A stretch of DNA of 64,000 nt from Paenibacillus nuruki (GTDB lineage Bacteria > Bacillota > Bacilli > Paenibacillales > Paenibacillaceae), in assembly GCF_001721045.1 (NCBI RefSeq), contig NZ_MDER01000086.1, positions 248,001-312,000 on the forward strand, read 5' to 3'. Shown piece after piece: positions 7,519-17,211 of the stretch. Position numbers and translations under genes: made by a program. The notes beneath the pieces were generated by a model. That model made no database searches, had not been told where the DNA came from, and was given only the letters and a program-made list of their open reading frames with translations. Numbering within the stretch: the first letter of the stretch is position 1; each line of letters begins with the position of its first letter.

Positions 7519-9042
7519 ATGAACGATACCACAAATATAGAAATGAATACGATTGATCACATGAAACAACGTATTTTGGATGCTCAACATAATCGTCTTA
7601 CTCATACGGATTTTGATATTCACGCAGAATTGGAAAAAGTATTACAAGATATCGGCTTATCTTCCGCAGATAGTGGCGGAGAAATTTCATTTACAGGGAA
7701 AGATCCGATTGTCCCTAGCGTACTGCGTTTAGCTAGTTCTGCTGGAATTGGAATGGTTGCCAAGTCTGTGGCAGCCGCTAATCTCTGGCGACTTCGTGGG
7801 GGTAAAGGTCAAGATATATCACTGGACTTGCGTAAAATTCTACATCGCCTATCCCCTTTTTATGATCGTAAATGGGAGAAATTAAACGGATATTCACCTG
7901 CTAGCCCTTCCGATCCTAGTCAGGCACTCAAATTTGGCTTTTATGAAACGAAAGATCATCGCTGGGTGATGCCACTTGAACCTTATCCTAAGCTCAAAAT
8001 TAATACGTTAAAATTATTAGATTGCGCCGATACACCAGAAGCTGTATCTAAAGCCATCTCCAAATGGAATGCCAAAGATTTGGAAGATGCTGCAGCTAAA
8101 GTAGGCGTAGTGATGCCAATGGCACGTACATTAGAAGAATTTATCGAAGAGCCTACATTTGCAGATGTTGCCAAATTACCGCTTATTCAAATTGAAAAAA
8201 TCGGTGAAAGTGAGCCTGAACCGTTGTCTCAAGGTGTATCTTCTCCACTTGAAGGTATACGTGCTTTAGGAATGGGGCATGTGATTGCAGGTGCAGGTAT
8301 AGGACGTGCACTGGCTCTTCAAGGCGCAGATGTACTTAATATCTGGCGACCATCCGATTGGGAAGTAGATACCACTTATTACACCTCTAGTGTAGGTATG
8401 CGTTCTTCTACTTTAGAGATTGGCGAACCTCAAGGTCATGCCAAAATGCAAACATTACTTCAAGATGCGGATATCTTTTTTGCGAATCGTAGACCTTCAT
8501 ATCTGAATCGATTTGAACTAGATCCTCAGCAAGCTGCTGCTATTCGACCAGGTATTATTCATGTATCGGTTTCCCTTCATGGTGAAGACGGTGTCTGGGC
8601 AGATCGGGTAGGATTCGATCAGACGGCTGGAACAGTGACAGGTGTGATGTGTCTTGAAGGAACACCAGAGAAACCACAATTACCCGCTATTTTGGTGGTT
8701 AACGATTATATTATCTCATGGCTCGCTGCTGCTGGCGCCATGGCGGCATTAGCCAGAAGAGCACAAGAAGGTGGCAGTTATAAAGTACACATTTCGCTTA
8801 GTCGTGTGTCCTTATGGTTGATGTCGATGGGTATTTTTGATAAAGATTACGCTTATACTACAGCAGGTTCTTCGGACGAACATCTGTATCTTGATCCTGA
8901 CTTATTTACAGCAGAAACGGTCTGTGGAGATTATCAAGGAGTGACCGATCAAGTTCAAATGTCTGAGACACCTGGGCATTACAACACTGTACTTGTCCCT
9001 AGAGGATCTAATCGCCCTGAATGGTTGCCAAAAAATCTGTAA
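7519..9042 (+). CDS. Family III (CaiB/BaiF-like) CoA-transferase, apparently permuted
   Basis: A 507-aa member of the family III CoA-transferases, which move CoA between acids. The usual N-terminal signature, SPLEGIRALGMGHVIAGAG then GADVLNIWRP, appears only near residue 241, and the probable catalytic Asp (GFDQTAG) near 366. The parts that normally form the middle and end of the domain (GGKGQDISLDL, then TKDHRWVMPLEPYPK, and a W-x-x-D-L-E segment) stand first, at about residues 90-200. So the halves seem swapped relative to CaiB. The ATG at 7519 follows GGATGGAG; it is a single-gene unit between promoter and terminator. The acid substrate is unknown. Confidence 0.85.
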   Translation: MNDTTNIEMNTIDHMKQRILDAQHNRLTHTDFDIHAELEKVLQDIGLSSADSGGEISFTGKDPIVPSVLRLASSAGIGMVAKSVAAANLWRLRGGKGQDISLDLRKILHRLSPFYDRKWEKLNGYSPASPSDPSQALKFGFYETKDHRWVMPLEPYPKLKINTLKLLDCADTPEAVSKAISKWNAKDLEDAAAKVGVVMPMARTLEEFIEEPTFADVAKLPLIQIEKIGESEPEPLSQGVSSPLEGIRALGMGHVIAGAGIGRALALQGADVLNIWRPSDWEVDTTYYTSSVGMRSSTLEIGEPQGHAKMQTLLQDADIFFANRRPSYLNRFELDPQQAAAIRPGIIHVSVSLHGEDGVWADRVGFDQTAGTVTGVMCLEGTPEKPQLPAILVVNDYIISWLAAAGAMAALARRAQEGGSYKVHISLSRVSLWLMSMGIFDKDYAYTTAGSSDEHLYLDPDLFTAETVCGDYQGVTDQVQMSETPGHYNTVLVPRGSNRPEWLPKNL

Positions 9043-9141
9043 AGTTAACCTTTCATTTATATATTCAATACAGATCATATACAAGTATCTTTTATGAGTA
9101 GTAATGACTGCTTATAAATAATTTCGGATCTTCAGCAATTT

Positions 9142-9188
9142 GGTTACGATAATAAGCTTAGATATGGCTTGTTATCGTAACCTTTTTT
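9142..9188 (+). terminator. Terminator of the CoA-transferase gene
   Basis: Perfect 11-bp stem GGTTACGATAA / TTATCGTAACC followed by TTTTTT. Confidence 0.85.
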
Positions 9189-9328
9189 ATTCTTCTATTT
9201 CTTCTAATAGATAAGCCACAGACCTGCGCCGATGTAGAGCTTAACTAATTGGTTCCATCAATTCTTTTTCGGGTATAAATCGATAGAGCAAAAGCACTAT
9301 CATACATATTTTAATAGGAGGAACATCT

Positions 9329-11074
9329 ATGTTAATCGAAGCTGTCTATCATCGTCCCAAGCTGAATTGGGGCTATCCTTATGATCTCAAAACGATTCAT
9401 TTGCGTCTACGTACCAAAAAGCAGGATGTCAAAGAAGTCTGGGCTCTGGCTGGAGACAAATACATGTGGGAAAAGTCCAAAGAACGTGTACAAATGCATG
9501 TTTTTGCAACAGATGATTGGTTCGATTATTGGGAATGTGAAGTTGTTCCTCCTTTCCGCCGTATCAAATACGGATTTCTTCTTAAAAATGATGACGAAGA
9601 AATTTGGATGGATGAAGATAAATTTGGCAAAGAAGAGCCGAAAATGGATCGTTTATTCGATATTCCATTTATTAATCCAGTCGATGTATTCACACCACCA
9701 GCATGGGTAAAAGATGCTGTCTTTTATCAGATTTTCCCGGAACGATTCGCTAATGGAGATCCATCCATCAACCCTAAAGACACCTTAGCATGGGGCGAAA
9801 AGCCAGAATGGTTTAACTTTTTCGGTGGTGATCTACAAGGGATTATCGATCATTTAGATCATTTAACGGATCTTGGCATCAATGCGATTTATATGACTCC
9901 TATTTTCAAAGCAACGACTAACCATAAATACGATACAGAAGATTATATGGAACTTGATCCTCATTTTGGGGATAAAGAAACATTGAAGAAATTAATTACC
10001 ACTTGCCATGATAAAGGGATTCGAGTGATGTTTGATGCGGTATTTAATCATTCGGGTAAAACATTTGCTCCATTTGTTGATGTACAGGAAAAAGGCGAAC
10101 AATCCAAATATAAAGATTGGTTCCATGTACGTAAATTCCCGTTAGCTGTAGAAGACGGTATTCCGACGTATGATACATTTGATTTTGAGCCGTTGATGCC
10201 GAAGCTGAATACTGAAAATCCAGAAGTTAAAGAGTATCTACTCAATGTAGCGAAATACTGGGTCGAAGAATTTGGAATCGATGGTTGGCGCTTAGATGTT
10301 GCGGACGAAGTGGATCATCATTTCTGGCGTGAATTCCGTCAAACGGTGAAAAGTATCAATCCAGACGTCTATATTTTGGGCGAAATCTGGCATGAATCTT
10401 CTCCATGGTTACAAGGCGATCAATTCGATGCTGTAATGAATTATCCGTTCAAAAATGCGGTAACAGATTTCTTTGTTGAAGATACTACCGATGCGTTAAC
10501 TTTTGCTCATGCGATTGGGACACAGATGTCACGCTATCCTCGTCAAGTAACCGAGGTATCGTTCAATCTACTAGATAGCCATGATACCGCTCGCGCGCTC
10601 ACACTCGCTAAAGGCAATAAAGATCGTCTCAAATTAGCGGTAACTTTCCAGATGACGTATAGTGGTACTCCTTGTATCTATTATGGAGATGAGTTTGGAA
10701 TGGAAGGCGATAATGATCCAGATTGCCGTCGTTGTATGGTCTGGGATGAAAAAGATCAAGATTTAGAGTTATTTGCTTTTTACCAACAATTAATTGCGCT
10801 ACGCAAGCAATATCCGGCTCTACGTCAAGGTACGTTTAAGTTCTTGCATGCCAAAGAAGGTAATAATGGACTGATCTATGAGCGTTCTGATGATAAAGAT
10901 ACATTTGTCATCGCAATGAATAGCTCCTCTGAACCTGTAACAGTAAGTATTGATGTGAAGACGACACAGTGGGAAAATATGTTGGATCACACCACACTTC
11001 AAGTTGAAAATGGACGTCTAGAAGAGCAGCTACCTGCTTTTGCATTTGTTATCTTAAAAGCTGTTCAATCCTAA
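9329..11074 (+). CDS. GH13 alpha-glycosidase (neopullulanase/cyclomaltodextrinase type)
   Basis: A 581-aa intracellular maltodextrin hydrolase of the GH13_20 type: an N-terminal CBM34-like domain (about residues 1-120), the TIM barrel, and a C-terminal beta domain. The four conserved regions are present: DAVFNHSG (near 236), GWRLDVADE with the nucleophile Asp (near 323), GEIWHE with the acid/base Glu (near 351) and LLDSHD (near 417). The MPKLNTENPEV segment and PDCRRCMVWDE are typical of neopullulanases. There is no signal peptide. AGGAGG lies 7 nt before the ATG. It is transcribed alone, with a terminator after it. Confidence 0.94.
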   Translation: MLIEAVYHRPKLNWGYPYDLKTIHLRLRTKKQDVKEVWALAGDKYMWEKSKERVQMHVFATDDWFDYWECEVVPPFRRIKYGFLLKNDDEEIWMDEDKFGKEEPKMDRLFDIPFINPVDVFTPPAWVKDAVFYQIFPERFANGDPSINPKDTLAWGEKPEWFNFFGGDLQGIIDHLDHLTDLGINAIYMTPIFKATTNHKYDTEDYMELDPHFGDKETLKKLITTCHDKGIRVMFDAVFNHSGKTFAPFVDVQEKGEQSKYKDWFHVRKFPLAVEDGIPTYDTFDFEPLMPKLNTENPEVKEYLLNVAKYWVEEFGIDGWRLDVADEVDHHFWREFRQTVKSINPDVYILGEIWHESSPWLQGDQFDAVMNYPFKNAVTDFFVEDTTDALTFAHAIGTQMSRYPRQVTEVSFNLLDSHDTARALTLAKGNKDRLKLAVTFQMTYSGTPCIYYGDEFGMEGDNDPDCRRCMVWDEKDQDLELFAFYQQLIALRKQYPALRQGTFKFLHAKEGNNGLIYERSDDKDTFVIAMNSSSEPVTVSIDVKTTQWENMLDHTTLQVENGRLEEQLPAFAFVILKAVQS

Positions 11075-11105
11075 ACTCGATAGATATAGGAACTACCTAT
11101 ATGTT

Positions 11106-11142
11106 AAAAGCCTGCTTTCTTTATAGAAAGTAGGCTTTTTTA
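11106..11142 (+). terminator. Terminator of the alpha-glycosidase gene
   Basis: AAAAGCCTGCTTTC / GAAAGTAGGCTTTTTT stem-loop with U-run. Confidence 0.85.
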
Positions 11143-11659
11143 TAGTTTTTTTTATAATCTATTCCATATGTAATCAGCGGTAGACGATCTCTTATTATGC
11201 ATATCATTTATCATTTTAAAGTATTTATTCGCTTCATCTTTAGATAGAAGGATTTCCTTTTTTTTGCAATAACATATAGAGTATTGAATTTTATATTAAG
11301 TATTGAGAACAAGGTTCCGATATTCAAAGAGATAAGCTTTTTTACATTTTATTCAAGTGTTTCAACAAGTATTATTTAGGTTTATGTTATACATTGTTTA
11401 GTATTTTAATTCATTTTTTATCATTTTTTGTCGAATTTATTTTACAGATTTATGCGACTTTTTACACCCTTTTTTTGAAAAAGAGAGCTCAATTTATCCT
11501 TTTTCGTCATTCGCTTTTCGCTGCTTATTCGCTCCCTCTTTACCTTTGTCCCTTATACACAAAGGACAAATCGTATCATCTTTCAATTGATATCTTCATC
11601 TTAAAACCTTAAACTTTGAAGTATTCACTACTAGTTCTTATTTCTTAGCCCTATGTTTA
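11143..11659. other. AT-rich intergenic region upstream of the mannitol operon
   Basis: About 500 bp of very AT-rich DNA. A 72-codon frame at 11394-11612 has no ribosome site and phenylalanine-rich, low-complexity content, so I do not call it. Promoter elements of the mtl operon must lie here, but I cannot single out a convincing -35/-10 pair. The only clear signal is the cre box at its right end. Confidence 0.4.
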
Positions 11660-11673
11660 TGATATCGTTTTCA
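11660..11673 (+). promoter_or_regulatory. cre site (CcpA) of the mannitol operon
   Basis: TGATATCGTTTTCA matches the catabolite-responsive element consensus TGWNANCGNTNWCA at every position. It lies 30 bp before the mtlR start, where bound CcpA would block initiation or elongation, as expected for a mannitol operon under glucose repression. Confidence 0.7.
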
Positions 11674-11702
11674 ATCGGACTTTGGAAAGGAGGATATCGA
11701 TT

Positions 11703-13829
11703 TTGGAGAAGCTGACCGCTCGCCTCACAATGATGCTACAGTTTCTGGTTGCCTCTCATGGTGACTATATTACAATCAGGGACTTGTCCGATCATCTAGA
11801 TGTGAGTGAGAAAACGGTCAAGCGTGAATTGCCGAGCGTTGAAGACTGGTTGCATCAAAGACAGCTAACCCTGATTCGCAAACCGGGTACAGGACTTGCA
11901 CTGGAAGGTAGTCCAGAACATCTGGCTATTGTACAGCAAGAACTGGAAGAACAGACACCGAAGAAAGACTACACCCGTGAAGAAAGGCATTACTTCATTA
12001 TTAGTGAACTTTTACTTTCCAAAGAACCGATTAAGTTATACACCTTTGCTTCACAGTTCAAAGTCACAGAAGGCACACTCAGTAACGATCTCGATCGAAT
12101 AGAACAATGGCTTCAAGCTTTTGAGATTACATTGATTCGCAGACCGGGCTTAGGTGTCTATATTGAAGGAACCGAAAGTAGTATCCGTTCTGCACTGGTA
12201 CATCTTCTTTATGAAAGTGTAGATGAATATCAGTTGAATCATCTGGTACGTGACCGTTTCCCTACCGAAGAACAACCGGGACGCGTACAATTCCATATCC
12301 GCAACCGCCTGCTGAACCTGGTTGATGATGGAATGATGAACCAGCTTCAGCAGTACTTGAGTGATCTGGAACGTGAAATGCATATGAAATTAACCGATAG
12401 CGCGTATATCGGGCTTGCTGTTCATTTAGCACTGGCGATTGAACGTATTCGCAGAGGGCAACGTATCACAATTGCTCCACGCATACTGGATGAGCTTAAG
12501 CAACTAAGTGAATTTGAAACAGCACGTACACTTGCGATCAAGTTAGAACAGTCTTTCGATATTATGATTCCTGAAGATGAGATGGGTTATATCACCATGC
12601 ATTTGAAAGGCGCCGAAACAAGACTGAGTGTCGAATCTGATCCGTATTATGAGCATGTCAGCTTTGAACTGGTCAAGCTTGCCCGGGATGTTCTGAAAAT
12701 GGCGGAAAGTGAAACTGGCTTCGAGCTCAAAGGAAACAGCAAGTTATTTGCCGGATTTATTAATCATCTGGGGCCTGCGGTAGAACGTCTACGATTGGGT
12801 TTAGATATTCGTAATCCTCTACTTGCTCAGATCAAAGAACAATATGGTCCTACCTTTGAAGTGGCACGTAAGTGTTCTACATTACTTGCTCAATTTACAG
12901 GCAAAGAAGTACCGGAAGCAGAGATTGGTTATATGGCGATGCATATCGGAGCTATGTCTGAATATGCCGCCGCTCAGAAAAAACCATTTAAAGCCTTAAT
13001 CGCTTGTGCAAGTGGTATGGGAACGTCCAGTCTATTATCTGTTCGAGTCAAGCGTGAGTTCCCAACACTGCAAATTATTGATGTGGTCTCTTCTTCTGAA
13101 GCAGTTCGCTTAGAAAAGCGGGCTGACATTATTATCTCGACCGTAGAAGTAGATAGTGTGATTCCAACGGTACGTGTATCGCCTTTACTTTCATCAGAAG
13201 ACATTATCGATATTCGAACAGCTTTATCCAAGCTAGATACTTCTCATCATACACAGCATGAATTACAACAATCGATCCATCCGAGTGTGCGCTTAACCGA
13301 AACGCTAAGTACACACAAAGAAACACTGACAGGCATCTTAGATCTTACGCAAGGATTAGCGATAAGAGATGGATACAGTGCTACTTCTGTAACTGACTTG
13401 ATTCATCAGATAGCCACCACTTTTACAGCTTCTGCTGAACGGGCAGACGTATTAGAACAAGAATTACATGAACGTGAACGATTAGGTGAAACGGTACTTT
13501 CACAAGATGGATTGATTTTATTACACTGTCGTTCCTCTGTCGTACCCAAACTATTTTTAGGCGTGATGCGATTTGCACATCCGATATCAGCTGCTTCACA
13601 ATCGGTTGATCTGTATGCAGCAATCGTACTGCTTGCTCCTAAAGACAGCAGTAAGTCCTATCTGGAAGCAGTCAACGAAGTCAGTAAATCACTGATTGAT
13701 CGCCCTGGCTTTGTCACTAGAGTTGTATCGGGTAGTGCGGTCGAATTAACGGCTGAAATTTCTAGTCTAATGAAAGATTTATACACTCGCAAAATTGAAC
13801 AATATATGATGGAGGTCGAACAATTATGA
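11703..13829 (+). CDS. mtlR: Mannitol operon activator MtlR
   Basis: A 708-aa PTS-controlled activator. In order: two N-terminal HTH domains (LTARLTMMLQFL to about 170), PRD1 and PRD2 with regulatory histidines (AVHLALAIERI, GYITMHLKG, FINHLGPAVERL, GYMAMHIGAM), a GatB-like EIIB domain with cysteine in IACASGMGTSSLL (near 434) and a C-terminal EIIA-like domain (DGLILLHCRSS). Its activity is set by PTS phosphorylation. The start is a TTG at 11703 after AAAGGAGG; a TTG at 11682 overlaps that site. Unusually the activator is the first gene of the operon; its end overlaps mtlA by 4 bp (ATGA). Confidence 0.94.
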   Translation: MEKLTARLTMMLQFLVASHGDYITIRDLSDHLDVSEKTVKRELPSVEDWLHQRQLTLIRKPGTGLALEGSPEHLAIVQQELEEQTPKKDYTREERHYFIISELLLSKEPIKLYTFASQFKVTEGTLSNDLDRIEQWLQAFEITLIRRPGLGVYIEGTESSIRSALVHLLYESVDEYQLNHLVRDRFPTEEQPGRVQFHIRNRLLNLVDDGMMNQLQQYLSDLEREMHMKLTDSAYIGLAVHLALAIERIRRGQRITIAPRILDELKQLSEFETARTLAIKLEQSFDIMIPEDEMGYITMHLKGAETRLSVESDPYYEHVSFELVKLARDVLKMAESETGFELKGNSKLFAGFINHLGPAVERLRLGLDIRNPLLAQIKEQYGPTFEVARKCSTLLAQFTGKEVPEAEIGYMAMHIGAMSEYAAAQKKPFKALIACASGMGTSSLLSVRVKREFPTLQIIDVVSSSEAVRLEKRADIIISTVEVDSVIPTVRVSPLLSSEDIIDIRTALSKLDTSHHTQHELQQSIHPSVRLTETLSTHKETLTGILDLTQGLAIRDGYSATSVTDLIHQIATTFTASAERADVLEQELHERERLGETVLSQDGLILLHCRSSVVPKLFLGVMRFAHPISAASQSVDLYAAIVLLAPKDSSKSYLEAVNEVSKSLIDRPGFVTRVVSGSAVELTAEISSLMKDLYTRKIEQYMMEVEQL

Positions 13830-15796
13830 GTTCTGTGCAGACAGCTACAAAAGAAAGAAAAAGTGCTCGCGATCGCGTTCAAGGATTTGGTCGTTTTCTA
13901 AGTGCTATGATTATGCCGAATATCGGTGCATTTATCGCTTGGGGTCTACTGACAGCACTATTTATTCCAACAGGTTACTGGCCTAATGTTGATTTAGCAA
14001 CAATGGTTGATCCTATGATTAAGTATTTGCTTCCTTTATTGATCGCTTACACAGGTGGTAAAGTTGTAGCTGGTCATCGTGGTGGTGTACTGGGTGCGAT
14101 TGCCGCAATGGGTGTTATCGTGGGTGCCGAGATTCCAATGTTTATCGGTGCGATGATTATGGGTCCACTTGGTGGATATGTGATCAAACAGTTCGATAAA
14201 TTGATCGAAGGTAAAGTAAAAACTGGTTTTGAAATGTTGGTTAACAACTTCTCTGCTGGTATTATCGGGATGTTGCTTGCGATTCTTGGATTTGTAGGTA
14301 TTGGTCCATTAGTTGAAGCATTTACAATGTTAATCGAATCAGGTGTTAACTTCTTAGTTGCTCACAACCTTTTACCATTGGTTTCGATCTTCGTCGAACC
14401 AGGTAAAATTCTATTCTTAAACAATGCGATTAACCATGGTATCTTTACACCACTTGGTGCGCAACAATCTCTAGAAACGGGTAAATCAATCTTCTATCTT
14501 TTAGAAGCTAATCCAGGTCCAGGTCTTGGCTTATTGTTAGCTTACTGGATCTTCGGTAAAGGAACAATTAAAGGTTCTGCTCCAGGTGCTATCATTATTC
14601 AATTCTTTGGTGGTATTCATGAAGTCTACTTCCCTTACGTATTGATGCGTCCAATCTTGTTTGTCGCTGTTATCCTTGGCGGTATGGCTGGCGTATTTAC
14701 AAATAGTATCTTAGGTAGTGGTCTAACCAGTGCGGCTTCTCCAGGTAGTATTTTCGCAATCTTAGGTCTAGCTCCAAAAGGTGGTCATCTGGTTGTATTA
14801 GCAGGTGTAGCCGCAGCAGCCATTGTTTCCTTTATTTTCTCAGCGATCTTCTTACGCAAAGCACCAAGCGATGAAGATTTGGAAAAAGCGCAAGCCGCTT
14901 CTAAAAACATGAAGTCTGGCGGTAACGCTGGTGGTCCTGCTTTGACATCGGCTAACGATCTTCAAGCAGGTGAAGTTCGCAAAATCGTATTTGCTTGTGA
15001 TGCAGGTATGGGTTCAAGTGCTATGGGTGCTTCTTCTTTCCGTAAAAAAGTACAACAAGCTGGCTTGCCTATTAACGTAACTAACACAGCGATCGATGCG
15101 ATCCCTTCTGATGCAGATATCGTTGTTACACAGCAAAATCTAACCAGCCGTGCGAAAGGCAAAGCACCAAATGCACAGCATGTATCCATTGATAACTTTA
15201 TTAACAATCCGATTTATGATGATATGATTGAACGTCTCAAAGCAGCTACAGCAGGCAATGCAGATTCTTCGATTCCAGATAATGTTGCGGGTGTGAAAGA
15301 AGAAGTCAGTAATGTATTGAGTCACAATGCTCCACATGTGGTACAAGATACAACAACAACTTCTAATGCAGGCTCTAGTATTTTGCGTAAAGAGAATATT
15401 GTCCTAGGTCTTACCAGCACTTCTAAAGAAGATGCGATTAACAAAGCAGGCGAAATGCTGGCTGCCGCTGGTTATGTCAAACATGACTATATTGCAGCGA
15501 TGCATGAGCGTGAAAAAGTAGCTTCCACTTATATCGGTAACGGTGTAGCGATCCCTCATGGTGTCGGTGAAGCGAAAAAACAAATTCAAACATCCGGTAT
15601 TGTTGTTCTACAATATCCAAATGGTGTGGAATTTGAAGGCGGTACTGCTTATCTTGTCATCGGTATTGCAGGCGCAGGTGGAGAACATCTTCAAATCCTC
15701 ACTAAAATTGCAGAAACGATTGAAGATGAATCGACTGTACAACATTTAGCTAAAGTAACAGATGCTGAAGAAATCTATCGCACATTCTCTATCTAA
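13826..15796 (+). CDS. mtlA: Mannitol-specific PTS permease, EIICBA fusion
   Basis: A 656-aa membrane permease that imports and phosphorylates mannitol to mannitol-1-phosphate. EIIC spans about residues 20-345 (many membrane helices; GGIHEVYFPYVLMRP carries the conserved substrate region). EIIB has the phospho-cysteine in VFACDAGMGSSAMG (near 390). EIIA at the C-terminus has the phospho-histidine in GNGVAIPHGVGE (near 577). Many Bacilli have EIICB and a separate MtlF; here EIIA is fused through a linker, as in Escherichia coli. The start overlaps the mtlR stop, indicating translational coupling. Confidence 0.96.
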   Translation: MSSVQTATKERKSARDRVQGFGRFLSAMIMPNIGAFIAWGLLTALFIPTGYWPNVDLATMVDPMIKYLLPLLIAYTGGKVVAGHRGGVLGAIAAMGVIVGAEIPMFIGAMIMGPLGGYVIKQFDKLIEGKVKTGFEMLVNNFSAGIIGMLLAILGFVGIGPLVEAFTMLIESGVNFLVAHNLLPLVSIFVEPGKILFLNNAINHGIFTPLGAQQSLETGKSIFYLLEANPGPGLGLLLAYWIFGKGTIKGSAPGAIIIQFFGGIHEVYFPYVLMRPILFVAVILGGMAGVFTNSILGSGLTSAASPGSIFAILGLAPKGGHLVVLAGVAAAAIVSFIFSAIFLRKAPSDEDLEKAQAASKNMKSGGNAGGPALTSANDLQAGEVRKIVFACDAGMGSSAMGASSFRKKVQQAGLPINVTNTAIDAIPSDADIVVTQQNLTSRAKGKAPNAQHVSIDNFINNPIYDDMIERLKAATAGNADSSIPDNVAGVKEEVSNVLSHNAPHVVQDTTTTSNAGSSILRKENIVLGLTSTSKEDAINKAGEMLAAAGYVKHDYIAAMHEREKVASTYIGNGVAIPHGVGEAKKQIQTSGIVVLQYPNGVEFEGGTAYLVIGIAGAGGEHLQILTKIAETIEDESTVQHLAKVTDAEEIYRTFSI

Positions 15797-15811
15797 TCCT
15801 ATAGTTATTCC

Positions 15812-15847
15812 GGTTGAATCAGCAGCGATTTCGTTGCTGATTTAACC
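15812..15847 (+). other. Stem-loop between mtlA and mtlD
   Basis: A 13-bp stem GGTTGAATCAGCA / TGCTGATTTAACC with one G-U pair and a 10-nt loop, followed by only a weak U-rich stretch. It may attenuate or stabilise the transcript between permease and dehydrogenase. Confidence 0.6.
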
Positions 15848-15945
15848 TGTTTATATCTACTTTTGCTTATATAAGCTACATCTAAAGGTATTATTTTGTT
15901 TTTGACAGGATGATTACCTACAAATACTTACGGAGGTGCAATATT

Positions 15946-17100
15946 ATGAAAAAAGCTATTCAATTTGGTGCAGGAAATATCGGACGTGGATTTATTGGTG
16001 CTTTATTATCAAATGCAGGCTACCATGTGGTGTTTGCAGATATTAACGAACAGATGATCAACGAATTGAATGAGAAAAAAAGTTACCAAATTCATATTCT
16101 AGATCTGGAAAAAAGTGTTGAAACGATTACCAATGTATCCGGTTGTTTGTCTAACGGTACAGATATTGTTGATGAAATCGCAAGTGCAGATATTATCACT
16201 ACGGCGGTAGGTCCTAACGTACTGAAATTTATCGCACCCACGATTGCACAAGGAATCGAAGCTAGACGTAATGCTGGTGGCGGTTCACTGAATATTATCG
16301 CTTGTGAAAACATGGTAGGTGCAACAAGCCATCTACAAGAGCAAGTGTTGACTCACCTTTCAGAAGAAGGCAAAGCGTATGCTGAAGAACATGTAGGCTT
16401 TGCTAACTGTTCTGTTGACCGTATCGTGCCTCCTTTCCAGGGTGATAGTATTCTAGATGTAGGTGTAGAAGCATTCCATGAGTGGATTGTCGAAGAGCCT
16501 AAGCTTAAAGGCGGTACACCTGAAATTGCAGGCATGAAATTGACAGACAATCTGGTTGCTTATGTACAACGTAAATTGTTTACACTCAATACAGGTCATG
16601 CGATTACGGCTTATATTGGCTTCTTGAAAGGTCTAGAAACGATCGATCAAAGTATTCAAGATGAAAGTGTACGTGCGATTGTACGCCCTGCGATGGAAGA
16701 AAGCGGCGCGGCTCTTGTGCAAAAACATGGCTTTGATGCGGATGAACATGCGAAATATATCGATAAAATTGAAACTCGTTTCAAAAATCCATATATCCGT
16801 GATGAAGTGATTCGTGTTGGACGTGAACCTTTACGTAAATTAGGACAAGCCGATCGTCTTGTAGGCCCTGTAAAAATGGCGACTGAATTCGATCTTAGTC
16901 GTGATCATTTGCTTAAAGGAATTGCAGCGGCATTCCATTATGACAACACAGCTGATCCTCAATCTGCTGAACTACAAGGACGTATCCAAGCTGAAGGCTT
17001 CGGCCCTGTGGTAAGCGACGTTACTGGATTTGCCAAAGACAGCGAAGACTACAATAAAGTCATTGCCGCTTACGAAGAATTGAAGTCTTTAAAAGGCTAA
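15946..17100 (+). CDS. mtlD: Mannitol-1-phosphate 5-dehydrogenase
   Basis: A 384-aa NAD-dependent long-chain dehydrogenase converting mannitol-1-phosphate to fructose-6-phosphate. It has the N-terminal Rossmann motif FGAGNIGRGFIG, NIIACENMVGA, NCSVDRIVPP and the catalytic-lysine region KLFTLNTGHA. The start ATG at 15946 follows CGGAGGTG by 8 nt; an upstream in-frame ATG at 15910 has no ribosome site. It is the last gene of mtlR-mtlA-mtlD, 149 bp after mtlA, and is closed by a strong terminator. Confidence 0.96.
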   Translation: MKKAIQFGAGNIGRGFIGALLSNAGYHVVFADINEQMINELNEKKSYQIHILDLEKSVETITNVSGCLSNGTDIVDEIASADIITTAVGPNVLKFIAPTIAQGIEARRNAGGGSLNIIACENMVGATSHLQEQVLTHLSEEGKAYAEEHVGFANCSVDRIVPPFQGDSILDVGVEAFHEWIVEEPKLKGGTPEIAGMKLTDNLVAYVQRKLFTLNTGHAITAYIGFLKGLETIDQSIQDESVRAIVRPAMEESGAALVQKHGFDADEHAKYIDKIETRFKNPYIRDEVIRVGREPLRKLGQADRLVGPVKMATEFDLSRDHLLKGIAAAFHYDNTADPQSAELQGRIQAEGFGPVVSDVTGFAKDSEDYNKVIAAYEELKSLKG

Positions 17101-17140
17101 TATAGATAAATAAAAGCTTTGAGTATAAAAGAACTCATCA

Positions 17141-17192
17141 AAAAAGCCCTTAATTCGAAGTGTATACTACACTTTAGAAATAAGGGCTTTTT
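17141..17192. terminator. Bidirectional terminator between mtlD and the EAL gene
   Basis: Outer stem AAAAAGCCCTTA / TAAGGGCTTTTT with an inner AAGTGTA-TAC-TACACTT hairpin; U-runs on both strands serve the convergent genes. Confidence 0.85.
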
Positions 17193-17211
17193 GATTGCAC
17201 TTATACGGCTT

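Noticed and set aside
11394-11612. 72-codon frame upstream of mtlR
   Set aside because: No ribosome site, very AT-rich Phe/Leu/Ile composition, inside a promoter region.
15902-15930. Internal promoter for mtlD (TTGACA-17-TACTTA)
   Set aside because: The -10 abuts the mtlD ribosome site, so the leader would start inside it.
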